This document shows, one piece after another, positions 35,266 to 42,129 of a DNA stretch of 64,000 bases. Every line of letters starts with the position of its first letter. Within the stretch, counting starts at the first letter, position 1. The stretch is from Kordia sp050633145 (GTDB lineage Bacteria; Bacteroidota; Bacteroidia; Flavobacteriales; Flavobacteriaceae). The stretch lies in contig NZ_JBOEFY010000002.1 of NCBI RefSeq assembly GCF_050633145.1, positions 124,001 to 188,000 on the forward strand. Reading direction: 5' to 3'. A model generated the notes under the pieces. That model did no database searches and had not been told where the DNA came from. It saw nothing but the letters and a program-made list of their open reading frames with translations. The position numbers and the translations under genes were made by a program.

Positions 35266-35295
35266 TTAAACTTTCAATAATTTTTGAAAGTTTAA
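35266..35295 (+). promoter_or_regulatory. Operator-like palindrome upstream of the GbsR-type regulator
   Basis: TTAAACTTTCAA (35266-35277) and TTGAAAGTTTAA (35284-35295) form a perfect 12-bp inverted repeat with a 6-bp spacer. The core ACTTTCAA-N6-TTGAAAGT recurs at 35866-35887. It overlaps the putative -33 element (TTTTTG at 35281-35286), so binding would block the promoter. Confidence 0.7.
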
Positions 35296-35312
35296 AAATT
35301 ATTATATATTTG
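35281..35312 (+). promoter_or_regulatory. Promoter of the GbsR-type regulator gene
   Basis: TTTTTG (35281-35286), an 18-bp spacer and TATATTTG (35305-35312) make a full -33/-7 Bacteroidota promoter. The ATG at 35317 lies only 4 bp beyond the -7 box, so the mRNA may be leaderless or nearly so. Confidence 0.6.
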
Positions 35313-35316
35313 AACC

Positions 35317-35820
35317 ATGGAATACAAAGAAGCAAAAGATAAATTTATACAGACTTGGGGATCATTAGGAACCTTATGGGGAATTAACAAAGCAATGGCA
35401 CAAATTCATGCATTACTTTTAATTTCTCCTGAACCTTTATCGATGGAAGATGTTATGGGAGAATTGCATATTTCAAGAGGAAATACAAGTATGAACTTAC
35501 GCCAATTGATCGATTGGGGAATTGTATACAAAACATCAAAAGTTGGTGAGCGAAAAGAATACTTCGGAACAGAGAAAGATGTCAATGAACTCGCTAAACA
35601 AATAGCACGAGAACGCAGTCGAAGAGAAATTCAACCAACGCTAAAAGTACTAAAAGAAATAAGTTCTATAGAAGCAGATGGTTCTGAAAAAACGAAAGAA
35701 TTCATCAAACAAACAAAAGCGCTACATGAATTAGCAGAAACGGCAGACTCACTCATGAATCGAGTCGTTAACCAAGAGGCAAATTGGGTGACAAAAACAC
35801 TGATTAAACTCTTAAAATAG
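35317..35820 (+). CDS. GbsR/MarR-family transcriptional regulator
   Basis: A 167-residue winged-helix protein. The N-terminal WGSLGTLWGINKAMAQIHAL and LSMEDVMGELHISRGNTSMN segments are typical of the GbsR branch of MarR-like repressors. The wing region reads SKVGERKEYFGTE. It precedes a run of membrane-protein, methyltransferase and epimerase genes that it probably controls: a perfect palindrome lies over its own promoter and a matching one precedes the next gene. The effector is unknown. Confidence 0.87.
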   Translation: MEYKEAKDKFIQTWGSLGTLWGINKAMAQIHALLLISPEPLSMEDVMGELHISRGNTSMNLRQLIDWGIVYKTSKVGERKEYFGTEKDVNELAKQIARERSRREIQPTLKVLKEISSIEADGSEKTKEFIKQTKALHELAETADSLMNRVVNQEANWVTKTLIKLLK

Positions 35821-35864
35821 AAACAAACACGAAAGGAATTCATTTTCCTTTTTATTTTCAATAT

Positions 35865-35888
35865 AACTTTCAAAAATTATTGAAAGTT
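35865..35888 (+). promoter_or_regulatory. Second operator-like palindrome, before the membrane-protein genes
   Basis: AACTTTCAA (35865-35873) and TTGAAAGTT (35880-35888) form a 9-bp inverted repeat with a 6-bp spacer and the same core as the palindrome at 35266. It lies 17 bp before the ATG at 35906. Confidence 0.7.
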
Positions 35889-35905
35889 TTAAAAACACAA
35901 TAGTT

Positions 35906-36238
35906 ATGAAATTCATATACAACATCAACGGCATCATCTACAGCATAACACTCTTACTGTATCTTACTATTATTTTGGGTATGTATATGCAAATAGTTTT
36001 AGGGATTTTTCAAGTTCTATTTTTCCTAATACTACTATTTAATTATGACAAGTTTTCTGAAAAAATAAAAAGTCACCTTACAATTTATGGTGTGCTCACA
36101 GGAGTATATTTACTCTGGTTTTTCTCTGGATTTTACCCTAAAGATGATTGGATGTTATTACTTATCACATTAGTCCCCATGAGTATTGGAACTTATTTTA
36201 CCTATATCGTGTATAAAGTTAATCAGAAAGTATTATGA
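35906..36238 (+). CDS. Four-helix membrane protein, function unknown
   Basis: A 110-residue hydrophobic protein with about four transmembrane segments (IIYSITLLLYLTIILGMYM, IFQVLFFLILLF, VLTGVYLLWFFSGF and MLLLITLVPMSIGTYF). No known family is recognised. It starts 17 bp after the second operator-like palindrome, and its stop overlaps the methyltransferase start (ATGA), so the two are translationally coupled. It is the first gene of a putative GbsR-controlled operon. Confidence 0.7.
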   Translation: MKFIYNINGIIYSITLLLYLTIILGMYMQIVLGIFQVLFFLILLFNYDKFSEKIKSHLTIYGVLTGVYLLWFFSGFYPKDDWMLLLITLVPMSIGTYFTYIVYKVNQKVL

Positions 36239-37122
36239 AAAATATATGTCTACTCACCTATCTAAAAAAAGGATTTCAAAAATCCACAAATAAAGAACAG
36301 ATCATTGATTTTTATGACAAAGCAACGGACGATTATCGTTTTTGGAGTAAGGATCTAAATATGCATTTTGGGTATTTTATTCCTTTCAAGACCTCTTTAT
36401 TTACACGTGATGGAATGCTGAATCAGATGAATACGGAAGTGCTAAAACGATTAGATATCAAAAATCAAAAAAAGCATATTGTAGATTTAGGTTGCGGAAT
36501 GGGCGCTTCTATTCGTCACGGAATTGCAAATCATCCAAAATTAGCAATCACTGGTTTGACAATTTCTCCATTTCAAGTGGAAAAAGGAAATGAACTCTTA
36601 GACACTAATCGCGGAACAATTTTAAATAGAGATTACCGCAATACCCATTTTAAAGAAAACTCGTTTGATGGTGCAATGGCGATAGAAAGTTTGTGTCATT
36701 CAGGTTGTAGCACAGATGCTTTGCAAGAAACCTATCGCATTCTCAAACCAAATTCTAGATTTGTTATTGCAGATGCTTTCACAAAAAAAGACTTTAAAAA
36801 AATGAATCCGCTCGCAAAATACACATATAAAGGTTTGTGTGATTCATGGAGTTTAGAAAGCTTAGGAAATATCAACCGTGTAATTTCTGACATGGAACAG
36901 CTAGGTTTTAAAGACATCAAAGTACAAAATATATGGTATCGTGTAGCGCCATCTGTATTACATGTTCCATTTGCGATTAGCGGATTTATTTTGAAAAAAC
37001 TATTCAAAAAAGAGTCATTAAAACCTGAAAGTAAGAAGAATTTAAAAGGTTCATTCTTTGCCCTACTAACTAGTCTAAGCATGATGAATTTTGGGTATTA
37101 CATGATTACAGCTAAAAAATAA
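36235..37122 (+). CDS. SAM-dependent methyltransferase (class I)
   Basis: A 295-residue protein with motif I VDLGCGMGASIRHG, then ITGLTISPFQVEKG (post I) and FDGAMAIESLCHSG, then a LKPNSRFVIADAF region typical of the sterol/tocopherol/cyclopropane-type methyltransferases. The substrate cannot be read from sequence; proximity to membrane proteins and a TIGR01777 epimerase suggests a lipid or quinone-like substrate. It overlaps the upstream membrane protein by 4 bp. Confidence 0.8.
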   Translation: MKNICLLTYLKKGFQKSTNKEQIIDFYDKATDDYRFWSKDLNMHFGYFIPFKTSLFTRDGMLNQMNTEVLKRLDIKNQKKHIVDLGCGMGASIRHGIANHPKLAITGLTISPFQVEKGNELLDTNRGTILNRDYRNTHFKENSFDGAMAIESLCHSGCSTDALQETYRILKPNSRFVIADAFTKKDFKKMNPLAKYTYKGLCDSWSLESLGNINRVISDMEQLGFKDIKVQNIWYRVAPSVLHVPFAISGFILKKLFKKESLKPESKKNLKGSFFALLTSLSMMNFGYYMITAKK

Positions 37123-37128
37123 GAAACT

Positions 37129-37506
37129 ATGACTTCAATTTTGAAAAAAAACAAGGAATTAAATTTCATCACTGCTTTTGTGACTTCAACATTAATGTAT
37201 GTACTGTTTTTTTACACCATTAATGAGTTAGATATAGACCTAGAAATAATCCGTTCAGCTATAATTCTAACATTTTCAGGCTTTGTAAGTACTTTAATTT
37301 TAAGTTATCAGGATTCGTTTTCGTTAAAATTCGCATTAAACCAGACAATATTGATTCTAATTTTTCAATACTTTCTACTATTGCTTGTATTTTTTAACCT
37401 GTATACAATCATACTATTATTTTACGCTATTCCTATTGGAATTTTGTTTGTCAGTCTCGGTGCTTTCGTAGGGTATGTACTATGTAAAGAAGCTAAGATA
37501 TCATAG
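37129..37506 (+). CDS. Small membrane protein, function unknown
   Basis: A 125-residue protein with about four hydrophobic segments (FITAFVTSTLMYVLFFYTI, IRSAIILTFSGFVSTLIL, ILILIFQYFLLLLVFFNL and YAIPIGILFVSLGAFVGYVL). I recognise no family. It lies 6 bp after the methyltransferase stop and 17 bp before the next small membrane protein, so it is likely in the same operon. Confidence 0.65.
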   Translation: MTSILKKNKELNFITAFVTSTLMYVLFFYTINELDIDLEIIRSAIILTFSGFVSTLILSYQDSFSLKFALNQTILILIFQYFLLLLVFFNLYTIILLFYAIPIGILFVSLGAFVGYVLCKEAKIS

Positions 37507-37523
37507 TTAAAAAGTAGATCAAT

Positions 37524-37877
37524 ATGAACTTCAATATCATCAGTTACATACTATACATTCCAATAATCTTCTTTATTACGATAAAAGTAGGTTGGATATT
37601 ATACAAAAGTGGCGAAGTGTTTTTATGTAACATTTTTCAGAATGATATTGAGATGACACAAAATTTAAACAGGCTTTTACTAATGGGGTATTACCTAATC
37701 AATTTAGGAGCAGCAACAATTACAATTACGTATTGGGACAGCGTAGAAAACATCCAAGAAATGATCAATACGCTTTCTAATATCCTTGGAAAAACAATAC
37801 TGTTATTAGCACTTTTACATTACAATAATATCTTTTGGATTAAATTTTTAAACAGAAAAAAACAAAAAATAAATTAA
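37524..37877 (+). CDS. Small membrane protein, paralogue 1
   Basis: A 117-residue protein with about three transmembrane segments. It shares a YIPII-x-F start, a LYKSGEVFLCNIF-like motif and LLMGYYLINLGAA with the next gene (LFESGKSFMIEIF, LFKVGFYLVNIGM). The function is unknown. It is one of a tandem paralogous pair separated by 6 bp. Confidence 0.65.
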   Translation: MNFNIISYILYIPIIFFITIKVGWILYKSGEVFLCNIFQNDIEMTQNLNRLLLMGYYLINLGAATITITYWDSVENIQEMINTLSNILGKTILLLALLHYNNIFWIKFLNRKKQKIN

Positions 37878-37883
37878 CACATT

Positions 37884-38285
37884 ATGGGATCAACAAAAAT
37901 TATCATCGCGTATTTCATCTATTTACCAATTGTCATTGGATTGACCATTTTCGTTTCAAAAAGACTATTTGAAAGCGGAAAAAGCTTTATGATCGAAATC
38001 TTTAGAGGGCAAGAAAACATTGCATTGGCAACCAACAAATTATTTAAGGTTGGTTTCTACCTCGTTAATATTGGAATGGGATTAATTCTGATGAAAATCT
38101 CAAATTACAGTTATAACATTGACAATCAGTCACTCATAGAAGTGATGGGATTAAAAATCGGAAGTTTTTCTATCTATTTGGGAGTCATGCTTTTCTTAAA
38201 CTTATTTTTATTCTTGCGTGGGAGAAAAATAACAAGACAAGCCCAAAGACCGCCTGTAACTCCAACATTCACAACAGAAAAATAA
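37884..38285 (+). CDS. Small membrane protein, paralogue 2
   Basis: A 133-residue protein with three transmembrane segments, the paralogue of the previous gene (FIYLPIVIGLTIFV, LFESGKSFMIEIF, KLFKVGFYLVNIGM), with a short basic tail after the last segment. Its function is unknown. A 92-bp spacer separates it from the TIGR01777 gene. Confidence 0.65.
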   Translation: MGSTKIIIAYFIYLPIVIGLTIFVSKRLFESGKSFMIEIFRGQENIALATNKLFKVGFYLVNIGMGLILMKISNYSYNIDNQSLIEVMGLKIGSFSIYLGVMLFLNLFLFLRGRKITRQAQRPPVTPTFTTEK

Positions 38286-38377
38286 ACAGATGAAACATTC
38301 ATGATTAATTGTAAAATACACAACGAAATGATTATAAATGTTCCATCTAACCGATTCAATAAAATAAATATAAACAG

Positions 38378-39295
38378 ATGAAAAAAATGATTATTGCTGG
38401 TGGAAGTGGATTTTTAGGGCAATCGCTCATCTCCTATTTCTTGCCAAAAGATTATGAAATCATAGTCTTATCAAGAAACACTAAAAATACAGGAAATGAC
38501 AACCTGCGTTATATAGAGTGGAATGCAAAAACACTTGATATTTGGATGACCGAATTGGAAGGTGCCGATGTATTAATCAACCTCACGGGAAAGTCAGTTG
38601 ATTGTCGCTACAGCGAAAAAAACAAAGCTGAAATTCTAAATTCCAGAGTTGATTCCACAAAAGTGCTAGGAGAAGCTGTACAAGCGTGTGCTGTACCTCC
38701 AAAAGTATGGATGAACTCATCTACAGCAACCATTTATAAGCATTCGCTAGAACGAAAAATGACAGAAGAGAATGGAATTATTGGAGACGACTTTTCAATG
38801 AACGTAGCAAAATCTTGGGAAAAAGCTTTTTATAGTTGCAAAACGCCAAAAACAAGCAAAATTGCATTGCGGACTTCAATTGTATTAGGAAAAAATGGTG
38901 GCGCTTTTATTCCATTGAAAAGCTTAACAAAACTAGGTTTGGGCGGAGCACAAGGAAACGGAAAACAAAAAGTAAGCTGGATTCATGAACATGATTTTTG
39001 TCGCGCTGTAGATTTTTTGTTGGATAAACACCTGTCTGGAATTTTTAATGTAACGGCTCCAAACCCAATTCCGAACAAGCGCTTTATGAAAGTTATTCGT
39101 AAGATAATGAAAGTTCCTTTTGGACTCTTTCAACCAAAATGGTTACTCAAATTTGGTGCACGCATCATAAAAACAGAAGCCGAATTGATTTTAAAAAGTA
39201 GGTATGTAATTCCTGAAAAGTTAGTCGCTGCTGGTTTTCAATTTCATTATCCGACTGCTGAAAAGGCAGTTGAAGAAATTATCAATCGTCATTAA
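38378..39295 (+). CDS. TIGR01777-family epimerase-like protein
   Basis: A 305-residue SDR-type protein. It begins IIAGGSGFLGQSLISYF (Rossmann GGxGFLG), has VLINLTGKSVDCRY and MNSSTATIYKHS, then IALRTSIVLGKNGGAFIPLK, and a C-terminal DUF1731-like segment (GRAR-type tail ending AEKAVEEIINRH). The YfcH/TIGR01777 group has no proven reaction. Such genes often sit near SRPBCC and sigma genes in Flavobacteria, as here. Confidence 0.85.
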   Translation: MKKMIIAGGSGFLGQSLISYFLPKDYEIIVLSRNTKNTGNDNLRYIEWNAKTLDIWMTELEGADVLINLTGKSVDCRYSEKNKAEILNSRVDSTKVLGEAVQACAVPPKVWMNSSTATIYKHSLERKMTEENGIIGDDFSMNVAKSWEKAFYSCKTPKTSKIALRTSIVLGKNGGAFIPLKSLTKLGLGGAQGNGKQKVSWIHEHDFCRAVDFLLDKHLSGIFNVTAPNPIPNKRFMKVIRKIMKVPFGLFQPKWLLKFGARIIKTEAELILKSRYVIPEKLVAAGFQFHYPTAEKAVEEIINRH

Positions 39296-39310
39296 ATAAA
39301 AAAACTATCC

Positions 39311-39318
39311 TATTTTTG
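39311..39318 (+). promoter_or_regulatory. Putative -7 box before the gene at 39336
   Basis: TATTTTTG fits TAnnTTTG and lies 17 bp before the TTG start. No -33 match is visible. Confidence 0.35.
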
Positions 39319-39335
39319 TAGTCTTAAATCTAATT

Positions 39336-39767
39336 TTGGGAAGAAAGAAAAAAAATATTTGGACTAAGAAAAACATTATAAATCTTATCTTATTTTTTGG
39401 AATCATAGTTGTTTTACTAAAAATAAACATATATGATAAAAATAAACTAGCTAACGATTCCTTTAAAACTGTTGGTGTAATAGAAAAGTTGCACCCTAAA
39501 AAATCAATAGGAAAACGTTCTAAAGATGCTATTTATTTCTACTTTATCAAAAATGACATTGTATACCATAAAATATTAACTAAGACTGTAGGTGTAATTA
39601 ATAATCATAAAATAAAATTGAATGATTGCTTTGAATTAAAAGTAGCTAATTCAAGTAATAGTATTTATGAGTTAAATTTAACAAAGAGAATTGATACTTT
39701 CATTGATAAGAAATTATATCAAAAACATGACTACAACAGTTTTATTCATAGAAACATAATAGAATGA
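39336..39767 (+). CDS. Small single-pass membrane protein, function unknown
   Basis: A 143-residue protein that starts at TTG (39336); no ATG is available in a better position. A Lys-rich N-terminus (GRKKKNIWTKKN) precedes one hydrophobic segment (LILFFGIIVVLLKINIY), so it is a type II membrane protein with a beta-rich exterior domain (TVGVIEKLHPKKS, DAIYFYFIKND). I recognise no family. Codon use is more AT-rich than in the flanking enzymes. Confidence 0.55.
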   Translation: MGRKKKNIWTKKNIINLILFFGIIVVLLKINIYDKNKLANDSFKTVGVIEKLHPKKSIGKRSKDAIYFYFIKNDIVYHKILTKTVGVINNHKIKLNDCFELKVANSSNSIYELNLTKRIDTFIDKKLYQKHDYNSFIHRNIIE

Positions 39768-39802
39768 TACATCATTAATTCTAAATCAAATAAAGATAAG
39801 CT

Positions 39803-40270
39803 TTGATTACTATTACACTAAAAACACATATCAAAGCGCCAATCTTGACTGTTTTTGATATTTCTAGAGACATTTCAGAACATGAAGCTTCAACCAAAAA
39901 CACACGCGAAAAAGCAATCGCTGGTGTAACTTCAGGGAAAATCGGCTTAGGAGAAACGGTTACCTGGCGCGCTAAACACTTTGGATTCTATCTAAAACAT
40001 ACAAGTATAATTTCTGAATTTCAATCGCCAACCTATTTTGTGGATGAAATGGTAAAAGGAATTTTCAAAAGTTTACGACACGAGCATATTTTTGCAACAA
40101 TGGAGAATGGAACGGAAATGGTCGATATTTTTAAATATCAAGTGCCTTATGGTATTTTTGGTCGCCTTTTTAACTACTTTATATTAAAATCATATCTCAC
40201 AAGATTTCTACAAGAACGCAATCAACATATCAAACAAAGAGCTGAATTGTTAAATTTAACAGTTTGTTAG
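39803..40270 (+). CDS. SRPBCC-family protein
   Basis: A 155-residue protein that starts at TTG (39803), giving MITITLKTHIKAPILTVFDI, the start-strand of a START/SRPBCC helix-grip fold, followed by TWRAKHFGFYLKHTSIISEF and a HEHIFATMENGTEMVDIFKY strand pair. The usual ligand is hydrophobic. It pairs in this region with the TIGR01777 epimerase, a neighbour combination known in Flavobacteria and Bacillus. Confidence 0.8.
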   Translation: MITITLKTHIKAPILTVFDISRDISEHEASTKNTREKAIAGVTSGKIGLGETVTWRAKHFGFYLKHTSIISEFQSPTYFVDEMVKGIFKSLRHEHIFATMENGTEMVDIFKYQVPYGIFGRLFNYFILKSYLTRFLQERNQHIKQRAELLNLTVC

Positions 40271-40314
40271 GTTTTCCAATCTCTGCATTATTTTTTATTT
40301 CAACAATTATCAAT

Positions 40315-40322
40315 TACTTTTG
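40315..40322 (+). promoter_or_regulatory. Putative -7 box of the ECF sigma gene
   Basis: TACTTTTG matches TAnnTTTG and lies 20 bp before the ATG at 40343. No -33 match is visible. Confidence 0.4.
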
Positions 40323-40342
40323 AAAAAATAATTAGTTCGCAA

Positions 40343-40897
40343 ATGCCAAATAATCAACTGGATCCTAACAAGTGGATTACCCTCTATGCTGATTATCTTT
40401 TCAATTATACAATTGTAAGGGTGAAAGATAGAGAGACTGCGCAAGATTTAGTCCAAGAGACTTTTTTCGCAGGATTAAAATCAATGGCAAATTTCAAAGG
40501 AGAAGCTTCAGAGAGAACTTGGCTTATCTCTATTTTGAAACGAAAAATCATTGATTATTATCGAAAAATAAATTCTAAAAAAGGGCAAGCTGAAGTTAGA
40601 ATAAATTACAATTCTGATACAGAATCTGAAGGAGATTGGTTAGAAGAACGTGTTGCTGACAATTATGACAAAAATGCCGAAGACCAAATACAAAACGAAG
40701 AACTCGGACTTGCAATTGAAGACTGCATAGACAAACTTCCCGAAAAGCAAGCCGCTATCTTTAAAATGAAAACAATTTTAGGATACGACACCGAAACTAT
40801 TTGTAATGAATTAAATATTACTGCGTCTAACCTTTGGGTTATCATCCACAGAGCGAGAACCGCACTTTCTGGATGCCTCGAACAGAATTGGTATTAA
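40343..40897 (+). CDS. ECF-type RNA polymerase sigma factor
   Basis: A 184-residue sigma-70 family protein. Region 2 appears as YLFNYTIVRVKDRETAQDLV and QETFFAGLKSMANFKGEASE, then RTWLISILKRKIIDYYRK; region 4 as LPEKQAAIFKMKTILGYDTE followed by ITASNLWVIIHRARTAL. A linker of charged residues (SDTESEGDWLEERVADNYD) separates them. It directs promoter recognition, probably in an envelope-stress or similar response, and is followed 11 bp downstream by its likely anti-sigma partner. Confidence 0.92.
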   Translation: MPNNQLDPNKWITLYADYLFNYTIVRVKDRETAQDLVQETFFAGLKSMANFKGEASERTWLISILKRKIIDYYRKINSKKGQAEVRINYNSDTESEGDWLEERVADNYDKNAEDQIQNEELGLAIEDCIDKLPEKQAAIFKMKTILGYDTETICNELNITASNLWVIIHRARTALSGCLEQNWY

Positions 40898-40908
40898 TAA
40901 TAAAGTAA

Positions 40909-41166
40909 ATGAGTACAAAATATAAATTTTTTATTTCCTGTGAAGAAGCTAAACATATCTGTGACAAAGCGCAGTATGGAGAAGCTGGCTTTTGGGAAAC
41001 AATAAAACTCAAATTGAGACTTTCTTGGTGTCACATTACAAGAGCATACTCAAGTAAAAATAGCAAACTAACAGAGCTTCTCGACAAGTCAAAGTTAGAT
41101 GCAATTGAAAAAGACAAGAAAGACGAAATGCAACGCAAATTGCAAGAAGAAATGAACAAATACTAA
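40909..41166 (+). CDS. Putative zinc-type anti-sigma factor, degenerate
   Basis: An 85-residue cytoplasmic protein. It opens with FISCEEAKHICDKAQYGEAG and later has LSWCHITRAYSSKNSKL, which resembles the Cys/His core of zinc-binding anti-sigma (ZAS) domains (H-x3-C-x2-C). Here the CxxC pair is not intact: it reads W-C-H-I-T-R. Position 11 bp after the ECF gene supports an anti-sigma role. Similar proteins are sometimes labelled glycine dehydrogenase because gcvP is nearby; nothing in the sequence supports that. Confidence 0.6.
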   Translation: MSTKYKFFISCEEAKHICDKAQYGEAGFWETIKLKLRLSWCHITRAYSSKNSKLTELLDKSKLDAIEKDKKDEMQRKLQEEMNKY

Positions 41167-41982
41167 TTACGTAAGTAATAAAAGTAAAAACCATAGTATC
41201 GGAATACTTTCAACCCAAAAAGCTGTAAAGTATTTCGATTTTTTTATGGCCGATTTCCAAATAGAGAATCCTAATAAAGAACCAATGCCTACTGTTATAA
41301 AAAATGCTGTAGATACTGAGTTTCTAATAAGGTATTCTATCACTACAAACAGTACAACCCACAAATAAGCAAGTTGTTTTGTACGTCTAATTCCAATACG
41401 TTGTGGCAAGGTTCCTAAAGCTGACGCATCATACGACAAGTCACTAATTTCAAACGGAATCATTAAAATTAACACCAAAATAAAACGTTGAAGACCTGTT
41501 AAAACAACGTTTGTTTCTCCAACAAATACATTCGCATTTATAATAGGTAATAGCACAGTAACACCTGTCCAGCACAACGCTACAATAGAAATTTTTAATC
41601 CAGCTAAAGTTCTCAAATTTTTTTGCTTGGGTAAAAATGGAATAATATAAAGAGACGATAATAAGCACAATCCAATCGCAACTATCAATGTTTTAAATTG
41701 CAATTGATACGCATAATAACAAGCCAAAACAAAGCAAATAAAACTCAATAATTGAATTACTTTCATATATTTTCTAGTCACAAAAAAATATTGCTTCGCA
41801 GAACTTCCATATTTTATAAAATTATACGTCACAATTGTTCCATAAAATGTGAAATATAAAACAGCTTCATCATACGGTAACTCAAATAAAAGCAGCGTAC
41901 AATACGTCAATGCATATACGCTAAAGCCTATATGAATACTACTGTCTAAATAAAAATTGAAAAGTTTTTTTAAAACATTCAT
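41167..41982 (-). CDS. UbiA-like polytopic membrane protein
   Basis: A 271-residue protein with about eight transmembrane segments. The second aspartate motif of UbiA prenyltransferases is recognisable in DLSYDASALGTLPQRIG, but the first (normally NDxxDxxxD) is replaced by YNFIKYG, so catalytic magnesium binding is doubtful. No signal peptide is present. It converges on the anti-sigma gene (ends abut at 41166/41167) and sits upstream of gcvP on the opposite strand. The UbiA family relation is inferred from one motif and topology. Confidence 0.6.
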   Translation of the reverse strand: MNVLKKLFNFYLDSSIHIGFSVYALTYCTLLLFELPYDEAVLYFTFYGTIVTYNFIKYGSSAKQYFFVTRKYMKVIQLLSFICFVLACYYAYQLQFKTLIVAIGLCLLSSLYIIPFLPKQKNLRTLAGLKISIVALCWTGVTVLLPIINANVFVGETNVVLTGLQRFILVLILMIPFEISDLSYDASALGTLPQRIGIRRTKQLAYLWVVLFVVIEYLIRNSVSTAFFITVGIGSLLGFSIWKSAIKKSKYFTAFWVESIPILWFLLLLLT

Positions 41983-42129
41983 TACACAAAAATAACTAAA
42001 CTGTTCATAACCTATCTTTTTCGTTAAGAACTTTCCCTGCTCATAAGATTATAAAATTATAAAGAAGTGATTTTTTAATTGTATTTTCGTGCCATAAACA
42101 CAACTATAAAAAAGAAAACATTATAGCTG

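Noticed and set aside
40909..41166. Label of glycine dehydrogenase for the 85-residue gene
   Set aside because: The protein has no PLP or glycine-cleavage motif; the label likely spreads from neighbouring gcvP.
42067..42129. Glycine riboswitch upstream of gcvP
   Set aside because: The leader is too short (under 100 bp from the neighbouring gene) and shows no aptamer-like paired core.
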